From: Stagnimonas sp.
GTDB lineage: Bacteria; Pseudomonadota; Gammaproteobacteria; Nevskiales; Nevskiaceae
Direction of reading: 5' to 3'
Length of the DNA stretch: 49,483 bases
Assembly (NCBI GenBank): GCA_030652575.1
Contig: JAUSQI010000121.1
Location: forward strand, 1-49,483
Shown here: positions 17,501 through 26,243 of the stretch, piece by piece
Position numbering within the stretch: the stretch's first letter is position 1
Layout: every line of letters begins with the position of its first letter
Notes under the pieces: model-generated
What the model was told of the DNA's origin: nothing
What the model saw: the letters and a program-made list of their open reading frames with translations, nothing else
The model's database searches: none
Position numbers and translations under genes: made by a program

Positions 17501-17646
17501 GCGCCTCGCAGCATATTCAAAAAAAGCTTTCCGGGAATCTCATCCGCTCGCCTCACAACGACGGATGGATGTAGCGTCACGGTAACTTGTCTGGATGGCT
17601 GACAACCCGCAGCACACTGCTGCATCAACGTCAAAAGGAAAGTTAC

Positions 17647-17856
17647 ATGTCCGCAACAACCGGTATCGTCAAGTGGTTCAATGACACGAAAGGCTTCGGC
17701 TTCATCACCCCTGAAGGCGGCGGCGAAGATCTCTTCGCGCACTTCAAGGAAATCCAGGGCAACGGCTTCCGCACCCTGAAAGAAGGCCAGCGCGTCGAAT
17801 ACGTTGCACAGCGCGGCCCCAAGGGCATGCAGGCCACCCAGATCAAACCTTTGTAA
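17647..17856 (+). CDS. CspA-family cold-shock protein
   Basis: 69 aa, a single OB-fold cold-shock domain. RNP1-like KGFGFITPE and RNP2-like DLFAHF motifs supply the surface aromatic residues that bind single-stranded RNA/DNA. It starts with [15 protein letters not shown] and ends NRM-type with QATQIKPL. It acts as an RNA chaperone and transcription antiterminator. An SD AAAGGAAAG precedes the ATG. The long untranslated stretch upstream fits post-transcriptional control by temperature, but no specific thermosensor structure can be proven here. Confidence 0.96.
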   Translation: MSATTGIVKWFNDTKGFGFITPEGGGEDLFAHFKEIQGNGFRTLKEGQRVEYVAQRGPKGMQATQIKPL

Positions 17857-17878
17857 GGTTTGTTCCACGCCTCAAAGA

Positions 17879-17906
17879 AACCCCGGCTTCGGCTGGGGTT
17901 TTTTGT
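17879..17906 (+). terminator. Intrinsic terminator of the cold-shock gene
   Basis: A 9-bp stem (17879-17887 with 17892-17900, one G-U pair) closed by a TTCG tetraloop, with six T residues running from the end of the stem followed by GTTTCT. It lies 22 nt after the stop. Confidence 0.93.
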
Positions 17907-17944
17907 TTCTGCTGATTTTTGACTGATCGTTTCTCAATCGCCTG

Positions 17945-19183
17945 ATGCGCGCACTCTCATCCCGCAGCAAGACCGTCGCCGCCATCGGCTTCGGGCAGAT
18001 GCTGGCGTGGGGCAGCAGTTATTACCTGGCGGCGATCTTGGCACCGCTGATGGCGCGCCAGTTCGGTCTGCCAGCAGTGGCGGTATTCGGCATGTTCTCG
18101 GCCGCACTGTTGGTCAGCGCCGTATTGGGCCCGTTTGCAGGCCGACGGGTTGATCGCCTCGGCGGTCGCCGCGTTTTGCAGAACTCCAACGTGCTGTTCG
18201 CCATCGCCCATCTCGTGCTCGCATTCGCGCAAGGGCCGGTCACGCTCGCGCTCGGCTGGCTGCTGCTGGGCGTTGCCATGCCGTTTGGTCTTTACGACGC
18301 CGCGTTCGGCACGCTGGTGCGGCTCTATCGCGAAGACGCGCGTCGTTCGATTGTTGCCGTCACGCTCATTGCCGGGTTCGCTAGTTCGGTGGCTTGGCCG
18401 CTCACCCATTTCGTCGAAGTGCACAGCAGTTGGCGCACCGCCTGCGCGCTCTGGGCACTGCTGCATCTCACCGTTGGACTGGCGCTGCATCGCTACGGTG
18501 TGCCCAATGTCATCGCGGCGGCTTCTCATGCCACCCACAGTACGGCGTCACCCACGGCGCTGAAGCCGAAAGTCATGTGGTTGCTGGCCGCCATCTTTGC
18601 CGCAACAGGATTCGTCTTTGCCGCACTCGCCGCGCACCTGCCGCGCGTGCTCGAAGCCGCCGGGGCCACGACCACCGCTGCGGTCGCCGCCGCCTCGCTG
18701 GTCGGTGTGTTCCAGGTCGGCGGTCGCGTGCTCGACGCGGCCTGGCTCAAGCGCCTGCATCCCTTCACCAGCGCCAAGCTCGCCACGGTGTTGCATCCTG
18801 TCGGCGCGGCGTTGCTGCTGTTGCTCGGCGCCCCGCTGATCGCGGTATTCACCGCGCTGCATGGCGCCGGTGTGGGTCTGATGACCATCGTCAAGGGCAC
18901 GCTGCCGCTGGCGCTTTTCGGCCCGGCCGGCTTTGGTCAGCGTGCGGGCCTGCTCGAAGCGCCATCGCGTGTCATGCAGGCGCTGGCACCCGTGCTGTTC
19001 AGTCTGCTGCTCGATGGCCTGGGTGGACAGGTGGTGTGGATCACCGGTGGGCTGTCGCTCGCGGCATTCGCCGGGCTCTGGTGGGTGCAGCGGCTGACCC
19101 ACACGCCTGTCGCGGCGCCGCTCAGAACAGACCCAGTGCCAGACCCGCTGCCAACGTCTGTCCCAGATCCGAACAGCGGCTGA
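17945..19183 (+). CDS. Major facilitator superfamily transporter
   Basis: 412 aa with about twelve hydrophobic segments in two halves. The loop between segments 2 and 3 holds GPFAGRRVDRLGGRRVL, the MFS motif A. It begins MRALSSRSKTVAAIGFGQMLAWGSSYY, which resembles the MFS_1 'YcaD/oxalate-formate-like' exporters, but the substrate is unknown. The last ~20 residues (from about TDPVPDPLPTSVPDP) are encoded antisense to the 3' end of the flavodoxin gene, giving a 62-bp convergent overlap. That tail is probably a dispensable extension. Confidence 0.88.
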   Translation: MRALSSRSKTVAAIGFGQMLAWGSSYYLAAILAPLMARQFGLPAVAVFGMFSAALLVSAVLGPFAGRRVDRLGGRRVLQNSNVLFAIAHLVLAFAQGPVTLALGWLLLGVAMPFGLYDAAFGTLVRLYREDARRSIVAVTLIAGFASSVAWPLTHFVEVHSSWRTACALWALLHLTVGLALHRYGVPNVIAAASHATHSTASPTALKPKVMWLLAAIFAATGFVFAALAAHLPRVLEAAGATTTAAVAAASLVGVFQVGGRVLDAAWLKRLHPFTSAKLATVLHPVGAALLLLLGAPLIAVFTALHGAGVGLMTIVKGTLPLALFGPAGFGQRAGLLEAPSRVMQALAPVLFSLLLDGLGGQVVWITGGLSLAAFAGLWWVQRLTHTPVAAPLRTDPVPDPLPTSVPDPNSG

Positions 19184-19580
19184 GCCCTGCCGCATCCGGT
19201 TCGCCGTTGACGATCACCGGCTCGGCAGCTTTCTTCCATTGGTAGCCGAGCGCGATGCGTTCGAGTGCGGTCACCGCACCGCGACCATCGTTGCCGGCAC
19301 TCACGAACAGCGCCCACGGCAGGCCGATGGTCTTGCCCTCGGCCGGGTAGTACGTGCGGTCGAGAAAATCCTTCATCAAGCCGCTGAGGTGACCAAAGTT
19401 TTCCGGCGTGCCGAGCAGCAGGCCTTCGGCCCAGAGCAGGTCTTCGATATCGGCTTCGGGCGCCCGGCGGATGCGCAAAGTGACTTCATCGCGCAGGCTT
19501 GCAGCGCCCTCGGCCACCGCCTGTGCGAGCTGCGCGGTGCGGCCGCTTTGGCTGTGGAACACCAGTAGCAGACGCTTCAC
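19122..19580 (-). CDS. Flavodoxin-like NAD(P)H-dependent oxidoreductase
   Basis: 152 aa. The N-terminal VFHSQSGRTAQLAQAVAEG is an FMN phosphate-binding loop of the flavodoxin fold, followed by GLLLGTPENFGHLSGLMKDFLDRTYYP, the second FMN-contacting region typical of WrbA/NADPH-dependent FMN reductase relatives. It is a cytoplasmic flavoprotein; the redox partner is unknown. The 3' end overlaps the MFS gene on the other strand by 62 bp. It lies 7 nt downstream of the CAP-domain gene on the same strand. Confidence 0.85.
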   Translation of the reverse strand: MKRLLLVFHSQSGRTAQLAQAVAEGAASLRDEVTLRIRRAPEADIEDLLWAEGLLLGTPENFGHLSGLMKDFLDRTYYPAEGKTIGLPWALFVSAGNDGRGAVTALERIALGYQWKKAAEPVIVNGEPDAAGLSRCSDLGQTLAAGLALGLF

Positions 19581-19587
19581 TGCGCAC

Positions 19588-20226
19588 TCACTGCGGCGGT
19601 AGCTTGTCGCTCAAGGCATCGCTGAACTGTTGTGCCGGTGTGGGGCCCAGCCAACCACACTGCTGAACTGGCGCAGGCTCGGTAACGGCCGAGACCTGCG
19701 GCTGATTGCCGTACGGTTTGAGATCTTCCTGCCCACCACGCGGCGCGTAGTGGCAGGCCCAGACTTCGGCCGCATCACAGCGCGCGCGGCCGCAGCCGAG
19801 TGCCGTGGTGGTTTCCCAGATCACTTGCAGATAAGCACCGCACTGGCTGCCAAGGCCGGGCTTGCAGCGGTGCGTCGCGTGGTCGTATTGCTGCCCCTCG
19901 CGGATCCAGCGATCAGAGGCTTCAGCGGAGGTGCGCTTGTAGCCTTGGTACGGCGCATTGCCGTAGGCGCGGAACAGGTTCTGTCCGGTGGTTTCGCGCC
20001 GCTTGGGGTCCGGGTCGTAACGCAGCGTGCAGTTTTCGCCGGCCAGTTGATCGGCCCAGGCCTGCGCTTCACCCGCCAGCGCGCCGGACCATGCCAGCGG
20101 TGCCACACCCACGGCGCGGCGCGCGGCATTGTGGGCATCGACCAGACCCGCAAAGTCCGCGGGCATCTCTGCCGCACGGATCGGCAGAGCCGTGAGGGCA
20201 AGCAACAACTGAGCGAGCAGACGCAT
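19588..20226 (-). CDS. Secreted CAP-domain (SCP/PR-1) protein
   Basis: 212 aa from ATG 20226, which begins a signal peptide MRLLAQLLLALTALPIRAAE. The CAP domain follows: LVDAHNAARRAVGVAPLAWS, then GENLFRA-like GQNLFRAYG, HRCKPGLGSQCGAYLQVIWETTTALGCG (the CAP2 signature with conserved His and Glu) and ACHYAPRGG. Cys pairs indicate export. Bacterial CAP proteins are mostly uncharacterised; sterol binding or peptidase roles are known in eukaryotes. It is divergent from kynU with 76 nt between starts. Confidence 0.9.
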   Translation of the reverse strand: MRLLAQLLLALTALPIRAAEMPADFAGLVDAHNAARRAVGVAPLAWSGALAGEAQAWADQLAGENCTLRYDPDPKRRETTGQNLFRAYGNAPYQGYKRTSAEASDRWIREGQQYDHATHRCKPGLGSQCGAYLQVIWETTTALGCGRARCDAAEVWACHYAPRGGQEDLKPYGNQPQVSAVTEPAPVQQCGWLGPTPAQQFSDALSDKLPPQ

Positions 20227-20302
20227 GGTCGAATCCCTTCGTGGAACACCCGCGCAGTTTGCCACCGTGACGCCGCCCGCGTGCCGTGCCACGCTTGTTG
20301 GC

Positions 20303-21562
20303 ATGAGCCATCACCCCACCACGCGCGAGGCCTGCGCGGCACTCGACGCCACCGATCCGCTGGCCTCCTTCCGTGCGCGATTCAGCGTGCCGCCGGGACC
20401 GATCTACCTCGACGGCAATTCACTCGGCGTGCTGCCCGCCGCAACTCCAGCGCGTCTCGCGCAAGTGATCGCAGAGGAATGGGGTGCAGGGTTGATCCGC
20501 AGCTGGAACAGCACGTCGCGCGGCCCCGGCTGGGTCGATCTGCCGCAACGTCTGGGCGACAAGCTCGCCCCTGTGATCGGTGCCGCAGCAGGCACGGTGC
20601 GCGTGTGTGATTCCACGTCGATCAATCTCTTCAAGCTGCTTGCTGCTGCACTCGCACAACGTCCAGGCCGTACGGTCATCGTCAGCGAGGCGGACAACTT
20701 CCCGACCGATCTCTACATCGCAGAAGGCCTTGCCGCACTACTTGGCCAACAGCATGTATTGCGGCTGGTGGCGGCAGACGACATCGAGGCTGCGCTGGAT
20801 GAAGAAGTGGCAGTGCTGCTGCTCAGCCACGTCAACTACCGCACCGGTCGCTTGCACGACATGGCAGCACTCACGGCGGCTGCGCACGCCAAGGGTGCGT
20901 TGACGCTCTGGGATCTGGCGCACTCCGCTGGCGCCTTGCCGGTGCAGCTCGCCGAGGCCAGAGCCGATTTCGCCGTGGGCTGTGGCTACAAGTATTTGAA
21001 CGGCGGTCCTGGCGCACCGGCGTTTCTCTACGTCGCACCCTCGCATCAGGCGCAACTGGCAGCACCGCTCTCCGGCTGGTTTGGCCATGCGCGGCCGTTC
21101 GCGTTCGAGCCTAGCTATGCGCCCGCGCCCGGTGTGGATCGCCTACTGGTCGGCACGCCGCCGGTGTTGTCGATGGCCGCACTCGAAGTCGGCATCGACC
21201 TGATGGCGGAAGCGGACATGTATCAGCTGCGGCAAAAATCCCTGTGCATGAGTGCGCTGTTTGCAGCACGCATCGAGCATGAGTTTGCCGATGTGGGTTT
21301 GCGCCAGATCAGCCCACGCGACGACGCCCGGCGCGGCAGCCAGGTGTGCTTCGCGCATCCGCAGGCCTGGCCGGTGATGCAGGCGCTGATTGCGCGCGGT
21401 GTGGTGGGCGATGTGCGGGCGCCGGATATTCTGCGCTTCGGGTTCACGCCGCTGTATCTGAGCTACACCCAGGTCTGGGATGCGGTGACGCATCTGGCCG
21501 AGGTGTTGCGAAACCGCGAGTGGGATGCGCCCGAGTTTCACCAGAAAAACAAAGTGACCTGA
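20303..21562 (+). CDS. kynU: Kynureninase
   Basis: 419 aa from ATG 20303 (MSHHPTTREA); an upstream in-frame ATG at 20225 would overlap the divergent CAP gene start and is not needed. A PLP-dependent fold-type I enzyme: YLDGNSLGVLP, CDSTSINLFK, HVNYRTGRLHDM, LWDLAHSAGALPV, and Lys230 in GCGYKYLNGGPGAPAF as the cofactor Schiff-base lysine. It cleaves kynurenine or 3-hydroxykynurenine to (hydroxy)anthranilate plus alanine in tryptophan degradation. No kynA or kynB is recognisable nearby, although a hydrolase gene follows 4 nt later. Confidence 0.95.
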   Translation: MSHHPTTREACAALDATDPLASFRARFSVPPGPIYLDGNSLGVLPAATPARLAQVIAEEWGAGLIRSWNSTSRGPGWVDLPQRLGDKLAPVIGAAAGTVRVCDSTSINLFKLLAAALAQRPGRTVIVSEADNFPTDLYIAEGLAALLGQQHVLRLVAADDIEAALDEEVAVLLLSHVNYRTGRLHDMAALTAAAHAKGALTLWDLAHSAGALPVQLAEARADFAVGCGYKYLNGGPGAPAFLYVAPSHQAQLAAPLSGWFGHARPFAFEPSYAPAPGVDRLLVGTPPVLSMAALEVGIDLMAEADMYQLRQKSLCMSALFAARIEHEFADVGLRQISPRDDARRGSQVCFAHPQAWPVMQALIARGVVGDVRAPDILRFGFTPLYLSYTQVWDAVTHLAEVLRNREWDAPEFHQKNKVT

Positions 21563-21566
21563 GCCA

Positions 21567-22493
21567 ATGACCAAGACCCTGTTCCTCGCTGCCGCACTCG
21601 CCATGTCCACTGTCGTCACCGCTGCTACGCCGCACCCGGCCACGATGCCGATCACCTGGAAGCAGGTTGCCGCCATGCCGCAGCCCCCAGCGGGCGAGAA
21701 GATCAGCTACGGCGAGGCACCGCAGCAGTTCGGCGAGTTGCGCGTGCCCAAGGGCAAGGGGCCGTTCCCGGTCGTGGTGCTGATCCACGGCGGCTGCTGG
21801 CTGGCCGCCTACGACTACCAGTACATCAACCCTCTCGCCGCCGCGCTGACGGCGCAGGGCATGGCGACCTGGACCATCGAATACCGCCGTCTCGGCGACG
21901 AGGACGGTGGCTGGCCCAACACGCTGCTCGACGTAGCGAAAGCCACCGACCATCTGCGCGTGATCGCCGAGACGCATCCCGTCGACACCGCGCGCGTCAT
22001 CAGCATGGGCCACTCCGCCGGCGGCCATCTCGCGCTCTGGCTGGGTGCCCGCCACAAGCTCGCGAAAACAAGTGAGCTGTATCTGCCCACACCGCTCGCC
22101 TTGAAGGGCGTGGTAGGCCTCGCAGCCATCACTGATCTCAACACCTACCGCGTCGGCCCCGTCGACAGCTGCAATGCCTCGGTGGATCAGCTGATGGGCG
22201 GCACGCCGACGCGGCACCCCCTGCGCTACGCAGAAGCCTCGCCGCGTCTGCTGTTACCGCTGGGCGTGCCACAGTGGCTGGTGCAGGGCGGCAAGGACCC
22301 GATCGTGCCGATGGAGTCCGTGCAGGCCTACGCGACGGCGGCGCGGCAGGCGGGCGACGACGGCACGGTCAGCGTCGACCCCGACCTCGGCCACTTCGAC
22401 CCCGCCGTGCCGCAAACCGCGCTCGGCGCGGTGGCGGTGGCGGCGGCACTCAACCTGCTGGGGCTGATCGACGAGCCTGCGCCGCGGCGTTGA
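21567..22493 (+). CDS. Exported alpha/beta hydrolase (esterase/arylformamidase-like)
   Basis: 308 aa. Residues 1-20 look like a signal peptide. The oxyanion motif HGGCW is at 74-78, nucleophile Ser150 in GHSAGG, and the late Asp and His are in GGKDPIVP and DLGHFD. The HGGxW motif is shared with BD-FAE/esterase-lipase proteins and kynurenine formamidases. With kynU 4 nt upstream, a kynurenine-formamidase role is tempting, but the apparent signal peptide would put it in the periplasm, which argues against it. It is likely co-transcribed with kynU. It converges on the M61 peptidase gene (3 nt between stops). Confidence 0.82.
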   Translation: MTKTLFLAAALAMSTVVTAATPHPATMPITWKQVAAMPQPPAGEKISYGEAPQQFGELRVPKGKGPFPVVVLIHGGCWLAAYDYQYINPLAAALTAQGMATWTIEYRRLGDEDGGWPNTLLDVAKATDHLRVIAETHPVDTARVISMGHSAGGHLALWLGARHKLAKTSELYLPTPLALKGVVGLAAITDLNTYRVGPVDSCNASVDQLMGGTPTRHPLRYAEASPRLLLPLGVPQWLVQGGKDPIVPMESVQAYATAARQAGDDGTVSVDPDLGHFDPAVPQTALGAVAVAAALNLLGLIDEPAPRR

Positions 22494-22496
22494 GCG

Positions 22497-24467
22497 TTAC
22501 GGCGTCTTCGCGCTGAGGATCGTCGTCAGACGATCCTTGTTGCTGTCGATGCGCACCAGCGTCGGGTATCGCAGGCCACCTGTGTAGCTGACTTTCACCG
22601 TGCGGTAGTGGTCGAGATTCTTCAGCAGCAGCTCGATCGGCTTCTGGTCTTCCTGCGCCATCTTGATCGCCGCCTTCAGGCGCTCGGGCTTGTAGCTGAG
22701 GCCGTTGACGGCCACCAGCGTGTCGCCCTTGAACAGACCCGCCTTGAAGGCGGGCGAACCCCAAACGACTTCGGCCAGTGCAGCTTCCTTCTCGATGCTG
22801 ATACCGAGTGAAAACAGGAAGTCGCTGAGCTTCGTGCGCTCTTCGACGCCCTTGACGTATTCGGTGGGTTTGTCTGTGAAGGCGAGTTTCCAGCCCGCGC
22901 GCTCCAGGCCTTTCAGCGGTGCGCCAGGGCCGTGGCCATCGAGGCGGCTGCGCAGAAAGCCCGCCCAGTCGTAGGGCGCGATGTTGCCGAGTGCGGCGGT
23001 GACATCGCCGAAGCGGAACGGCAGTGGCGCAAAGCTGTTGTCAGGCATCCCTGCCTGTGGCCCGAAGAAGGCGCGGGCAAAGTCATCCATGCCGCGCGTA
23101 TCGTTTGTGAGTTCGCGCAGCTGGCTGTCGACCTCCAGCCAGATCAGCAGGCCTTCGTTGTAGTAGTCCTCGGTGCGCTGGTAGCTGGTGTGTGAGAGGG
23201 GCCGGCGCGCGGTGAGGATGGGTTGATAGACCGTGTCCTGCACGCTGCGCCACTCGCGGCCGGGACGATTGAGATCCAGTGTCGCGGCGATGTAGGCGAT
23301 GGATTCGCGCGTGAACGGCTGGCTCCACAGGCCGGAGCGGGAGGCGAGCACCTGGCCCCAGAACTGCGTCTGCCCCTCGTAGACCCACAGCAGCTCGTTC
23401 TGCAGCGGTGTGTTGAAGTTGCCCACGGACTGCCCGGCGGGGCGGCGGAACTTGCCGCACCAGCTGTGCACGAACTCGTGCGGCAGCAGCGAGCGCTCGA
23501 TCTGCTTCTTGTCCCACTCGGTGAAGTACTCGCTCGACACACCGTTCTCGCTGGAGCGGTGGTGTTCGAGCCCGATGCCGCTGAACTGGTCGGACAGCGA
23601 CAGCAAAAAGTCGTAGCGGTCGAAATGGCGTGCGCCGAACAGCGCCTGCGCCTCCGAGACGAGCTTGGCGTGCAGGGTGAGCTGCGGCGTGGTGGCGAGC
23701 AGGGCGGCATCGGAGTCGGCCACCATGTTCAGTCGCACCTTGGCACCGTTCATTTCGCCCAGCGCCACTTTGCGGAAGTGCTGGCCGGCGAACACCGGCG
23801 AGTCCACCAGCGTTTCGAGCGGCACCACCTCGTAGCTCACCAGGTCGCCGCTGCGCGCGACTTCAGCAAGCGCGCTGGCGGCGTCCCAATCCGGCGGCAG
23901 CTGGATGCTGGCCTGCACCTGCGTGCCCGCCATCGAGCGGCTGGCGGGGTAGAGCACGACCGCGTTCCATTGCAGGCCGACGATCTCCGGCGTGGCGACG
24001 ATGCGGCCCTGTTCCTTCACCGCTGGCGTCGCGTATTGAAACGCGACTTCGAGAGCGCTCGCGCCCGGCGGCACGGTGAGGTGGAAGGCGTAGACGTCCA
24101 GCGGGTCGCGCGTCCATTCCACCCGCTCGCCGTTGGCGGTGATGATCAGCCCCGCCAGCGCGTCGATCGGCCCGCGCGGCGCATGGTTGCCCGGCAACCA
24201 TTGCGGATACCAGAGTTTCAGCGGGCCGGGCGTGACCGGAATGGTCTCGCGCACCTTGAACAGACGGCGGTCGAGATCGGTGAGATCGACGTGGAGGACG
24301 AGCGTGCCGCGGTAGTCCGGCGCCGAGCCGACCGTCGCGACGGCCGGGGCCACGCTGGGCGGTGGCGTGGCCGCGACCGGGGCTTGCGCCAGCGCTGCAA
24401 AAGACAAGAGCAGGCTGCCCGCGAACAGCAGGGCGCCAGCAGGCAGGCGAGAGAGGGCGGCAAGCAT
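22497..24467 (-). CDS. M61-family metallopeptidase with C-terminal PDZ domain
   Basis: 656 aa with signal peptide (residues 1-28). An N-terminal beta domain with [13 protein letters not shown] is followed by the gluzincin motif HEFVHSW (His330, Glu331, His334) and the third zinc ligand Glu365 in [15 protein letters not shown]-like domain is at about 555-625 ([20 protein letters not shown]). The M61 family (glycyl aminopeptidase type) acts in the periplasm or outside the cell on small-side-chain N-termini. It is complete, of normal family length, and divergent from msrA. Confidence 0.93.
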   Translation of the reverse strand: MLAALSRLPAGALLFAGSLLLSFAALAQAPVAATPPPSVAPAVATVGSAPDYRGTLVLHVDLTDLDRRLFKVRETIPVTPGPLKLWYPQWLPGNHAPRGPIDALAGLIITANGERVEWTRDPLDVYAFHLTVPPGASALEVAFQYATPAVKEQGRIVATPEIVGLQWNAVVLYPASRSMAGTQVQASIQLPPDWDAASALAEVARSGDLVSYEVVPLETLVDSPVFAGQHFRKVALGEMNGAKVRLNMVADSDAALLATTPQLTLHAKLVSEAQALFGARHFDRYDFLLSLSDQFSGIGLEHHRSSENGVSSEYFTEWDKKQIERSLLPHEFVHSWCGKFRRPAGQSVGNFNTPLQNELLWVYEGQTQFWGQVLASRSGLWSQPFTRESIAYIAATLDLNRPGREWRSVQDTVYQPILTARRPLSHTSYQRTEDYYNEGLLIWLEVDSQLRELTNDTRGMDDFARAFFGPQAGMPDNSFAPLPFRFGDVTAALGNIAPYDWAGFLRSRLDGHGPGAPLKGLERAGWKLAFTDKPTEYVKGVEERTKLSDFLFSLGISIEKEAALAEVVWGSPAFKAGLFKGDTLVAVNGLSYKPERLKAAIKMAQEDQKPIELLLKNLDHYRTVKVSYTGGLRYPTLVRIDSNKDRLTTILSAKTP

Positions 24468-24595
24468 GTCGGGAGTCCCAGCGAAAGGCGAAAGTCAGTG
24501 TAGCCCGCAGGAATCGTTCCATTGAAGATGCGCCGCAGCGCCCACATGAAGAAGCCTGGCGCTACACGGCGCATCAGCCTCCAGGAGTCATGGTC

Positions 24596-25225
24596 ATGCT
24601 CGGCAGTTTTTTCAGCGGCGGCAGCCGCACCTCGCTCAAGGATTTCCCTGATCCGCTCATCGACACGCCGCTGGCAGCGGCGCCGGGCGACGCATTGGCC
24701 GTGCTGGCCGGCGGCTGCTTCTGGTGCACCGAGGCGGTGTATCGGGAACTCGATGGCGTGACCGCAGTGGTCTCCGGCTATTCCGGCGGCAGCGCGGACG
24801 CCGCCAACTACGAGGCCGTCTGCACCGGCCGCACCGAGCATGCGGAGGTGATCGAGATCGCCTACGACCCGGCACGGATGAGCTTCGGCAAGCTGCTGAA
24901 AATCTTCTTCGCAGTCGCGCACGATCCGACCCAGCTCGATCGCCAGGGCAACGACGTCGGCCCGCAATATCGCTCGGCGATTTTCCATGCCGATGCCGAG
25001 CAGAAACGCATCGCCGAGGCCTACATCGCGCAGCTCGATGCCGCCAAGGTGTTCGCCAAGCCCATCGTCACGCGACTGGAGCCGCTGGAACAATTCTTCG
25101 AGGCGGAGCGCTATCACCAGAACTACGCCGCGCTGCATCCGGGCCAGCCGTACATCGCGGGTGTCGCACTGCCAAAGGTGGAGAAGCTGCGGGCCTACTT
25201 CGGTGAGGCCTTGAAGAAAGCCTGA
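24596..25225 (+). CDS. msrA: Peptide-methionine (S)-S-oxide reductase
   Basis: 209 aa from ATG 24596. The in-frame ATG at 24590 lies only 2 nt after the GGAG at 24584-24587, whereas 24596 gives a good 8-nt spacing. The catalytic motif [11 protein letters not shown] has nucleophile Cys41 and a second Cys44; this CFWC form occurs in one MsrA subtype, in place of the CFWG of E. coli. The remaining blocks [36 protein letters not shown] and YHQNY are standard. It repairs S-epimers of methionine sulfoxide in proteins using thioredoxin. No msrB is adjacent. Confidence 0.95.
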   Translation: MLGSFFSGGSRTSLKDFPDPLIDTPLAAAPGDALAVLAGGCFWCTEAVYRELDGVTAVVSGYSGGSADAANYEAVCTGRTEHAEVIEIAYDPARMSFGKLLKIFFAVAHDPTQLDRQGNDVGPQYRSAIFHADAEQKRIAEAYIAQLDAAKVFAKPIVTRLEPLEQFFEAERYHQNYAALHPGQPYIAGVALPKVEKLRAYFGEALKKA

Positions 25226-25335
25226 GCCCTACAACGGCCGTCTCCAAGCATTTCGATTCAAGCCTGCTTCATGCGGGTCTCCGAAGGTGTGCCGCTGCCG
25301 CAGACCTCTGATGCGGCCCCCACTTCGGAGAGCAC

Positions 25336-26184
25336 ATGAATCCCGCATCTTTCATCCACGCTGGCAAAGACACCAACGGTGCTGCCATCGAGCTGCATTA
25401 CCAGGACCTCGGCAGCGGCAAGCCGGTGGTGCTCATCCACGGCTGGCCGCTGACCCATGCGAGCTGGGAGCACCAACTCAGCGAACTGCCCAAGCATGGG
25501 CTTCGTGTGGTGGCCTACGACCGCCGCGGCTTTGGTGCGTCATCGAAGCCCTGGAGCGGTTACGACTACGACCATTTCGCAGACGACCTCAAGGCCGTGC
25601 TCGACACGCTCGATCTCCACGACGTGACCTTGGTCGGCTTCTCAATGGGTGGCGGTGAAGTGGCGCGCTACATGAGCCGCCACGGCGGCGCACGCGTCAG
25701 CCGCTGCGTATTCGTCGCGGCCGTGCCGCCGTATCTATTGAAGACCGATGACAACCCGGACGGCGTGCCGGGCGAAGTGTTTGAAGAGATGAAGGCTGGC
25801 ATCCTCAAGGATCGTCCCGCCTTCCTCACCGACTTCTGCAAGAAGTTCTACAACGTCACGCTGCTCAACAAGCCGGTGAGCGAGGCGACGTTGGAGTGGT
25901 CGGCGCAGCTGGCATATCCCGCCTCGCCCAAGGCGACGCTGGATTGCGTTGACGCCTTCTCGCGCACGGACTTCCGCGCTGACCTCAAATCAGTCACCGT
26001 GCCAACCCTCATCATCCACGGCGCGGACGACAACACCGTGCCGCTGGCGGTGAGCGCCGCACGCACGGCCAAGCTGTTGCCGCATGCCGAATACAAGGTG
26101 TACGGCGGCGCGCCGCACGGCCTCAACGTCACCCACAAGGATGAGTTGAACGCCGATCTGGTGCGCTTCATCAACGCCACCTGA
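25336..26184 (+). CDS. Alpha/beta hydrolase (non-heme haloperoxidase-like)
   Basis: 282 aa cytoplasmic protein. The oxyanion region HGWPLTHASWEHQ is followed by YDRRGFGASSKPW, nucleophile Ser103 in GFSMGGGEVARY, then the Asp region IIHGADDNTVP and catalytic His in GAPHGLN. This set and the spacing are typical of the cofactor-free chloroperoxidase/esterase family, which hydrolyses esters and shows perhydrolase side activity. The natural substrate is unknown. It ends at a strong palindromic terminator. Confidence 0.92.
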   Translation: MNPASFIHAGKDTNGAAIELHYQDLGSGKPVVLIHGWPLTHASWEHQLSELPKHGLRVVAYDRRGFGASSKPWSGYDYDHFADDLKAVLDTLDLHDVTLVGFSMGGGEVARYMSRHGGARVSRCVFVAAVPPYLLKTDDNPDGVPGEVFEEMKAGILKDRPAFLTDFCKKFYNVTLLNKPVSEATLEWSAQLAYPASPKATLDCVDAFSRTDFRADLKSVTVPTLIIHGADDNTVPLAVSAARTAKLLPHAEYKVYGGAPHGLNVTHKDELNADLVRFINAT

Positions 26185-26196
26185 AGCCGCTCGAAG

Positions 26197-26233
26197 AAAA
26201 GCCCCGTCGCAGTACTGCGACGGGGCTTTTTTG
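26197..26233. terminator. Bidirectional intrinsic terminator
   Basis: 26197-26230 is a perfect 34-nt palindrome (AAAA, then a GC-rich 13-nt arm, mirrored and ending TTTT), followed by two more T residues. It terminates the haloperoxidase-like gene on plus and, with A/T tracts on both sides, the 980-aa gene on minus. Confidence 0.94.
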
Positions 26234-26243
26234 TGGCGTCGAT

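Noticed and set aside
21567-22493. Naming the hydrolase kynB (kynurenine formamidase)
   Set aside because: Operon context and HGGxW support it, but the signal peptide and broad spread of these motifs in other esterases make the name unsafe.
24541-24589. Short open frame before msrA with in-frame ATG codons
   Set aside because: It is in frame with msrA but lacks an SD and family similarity; the GGAG fits the ATG at 24596.
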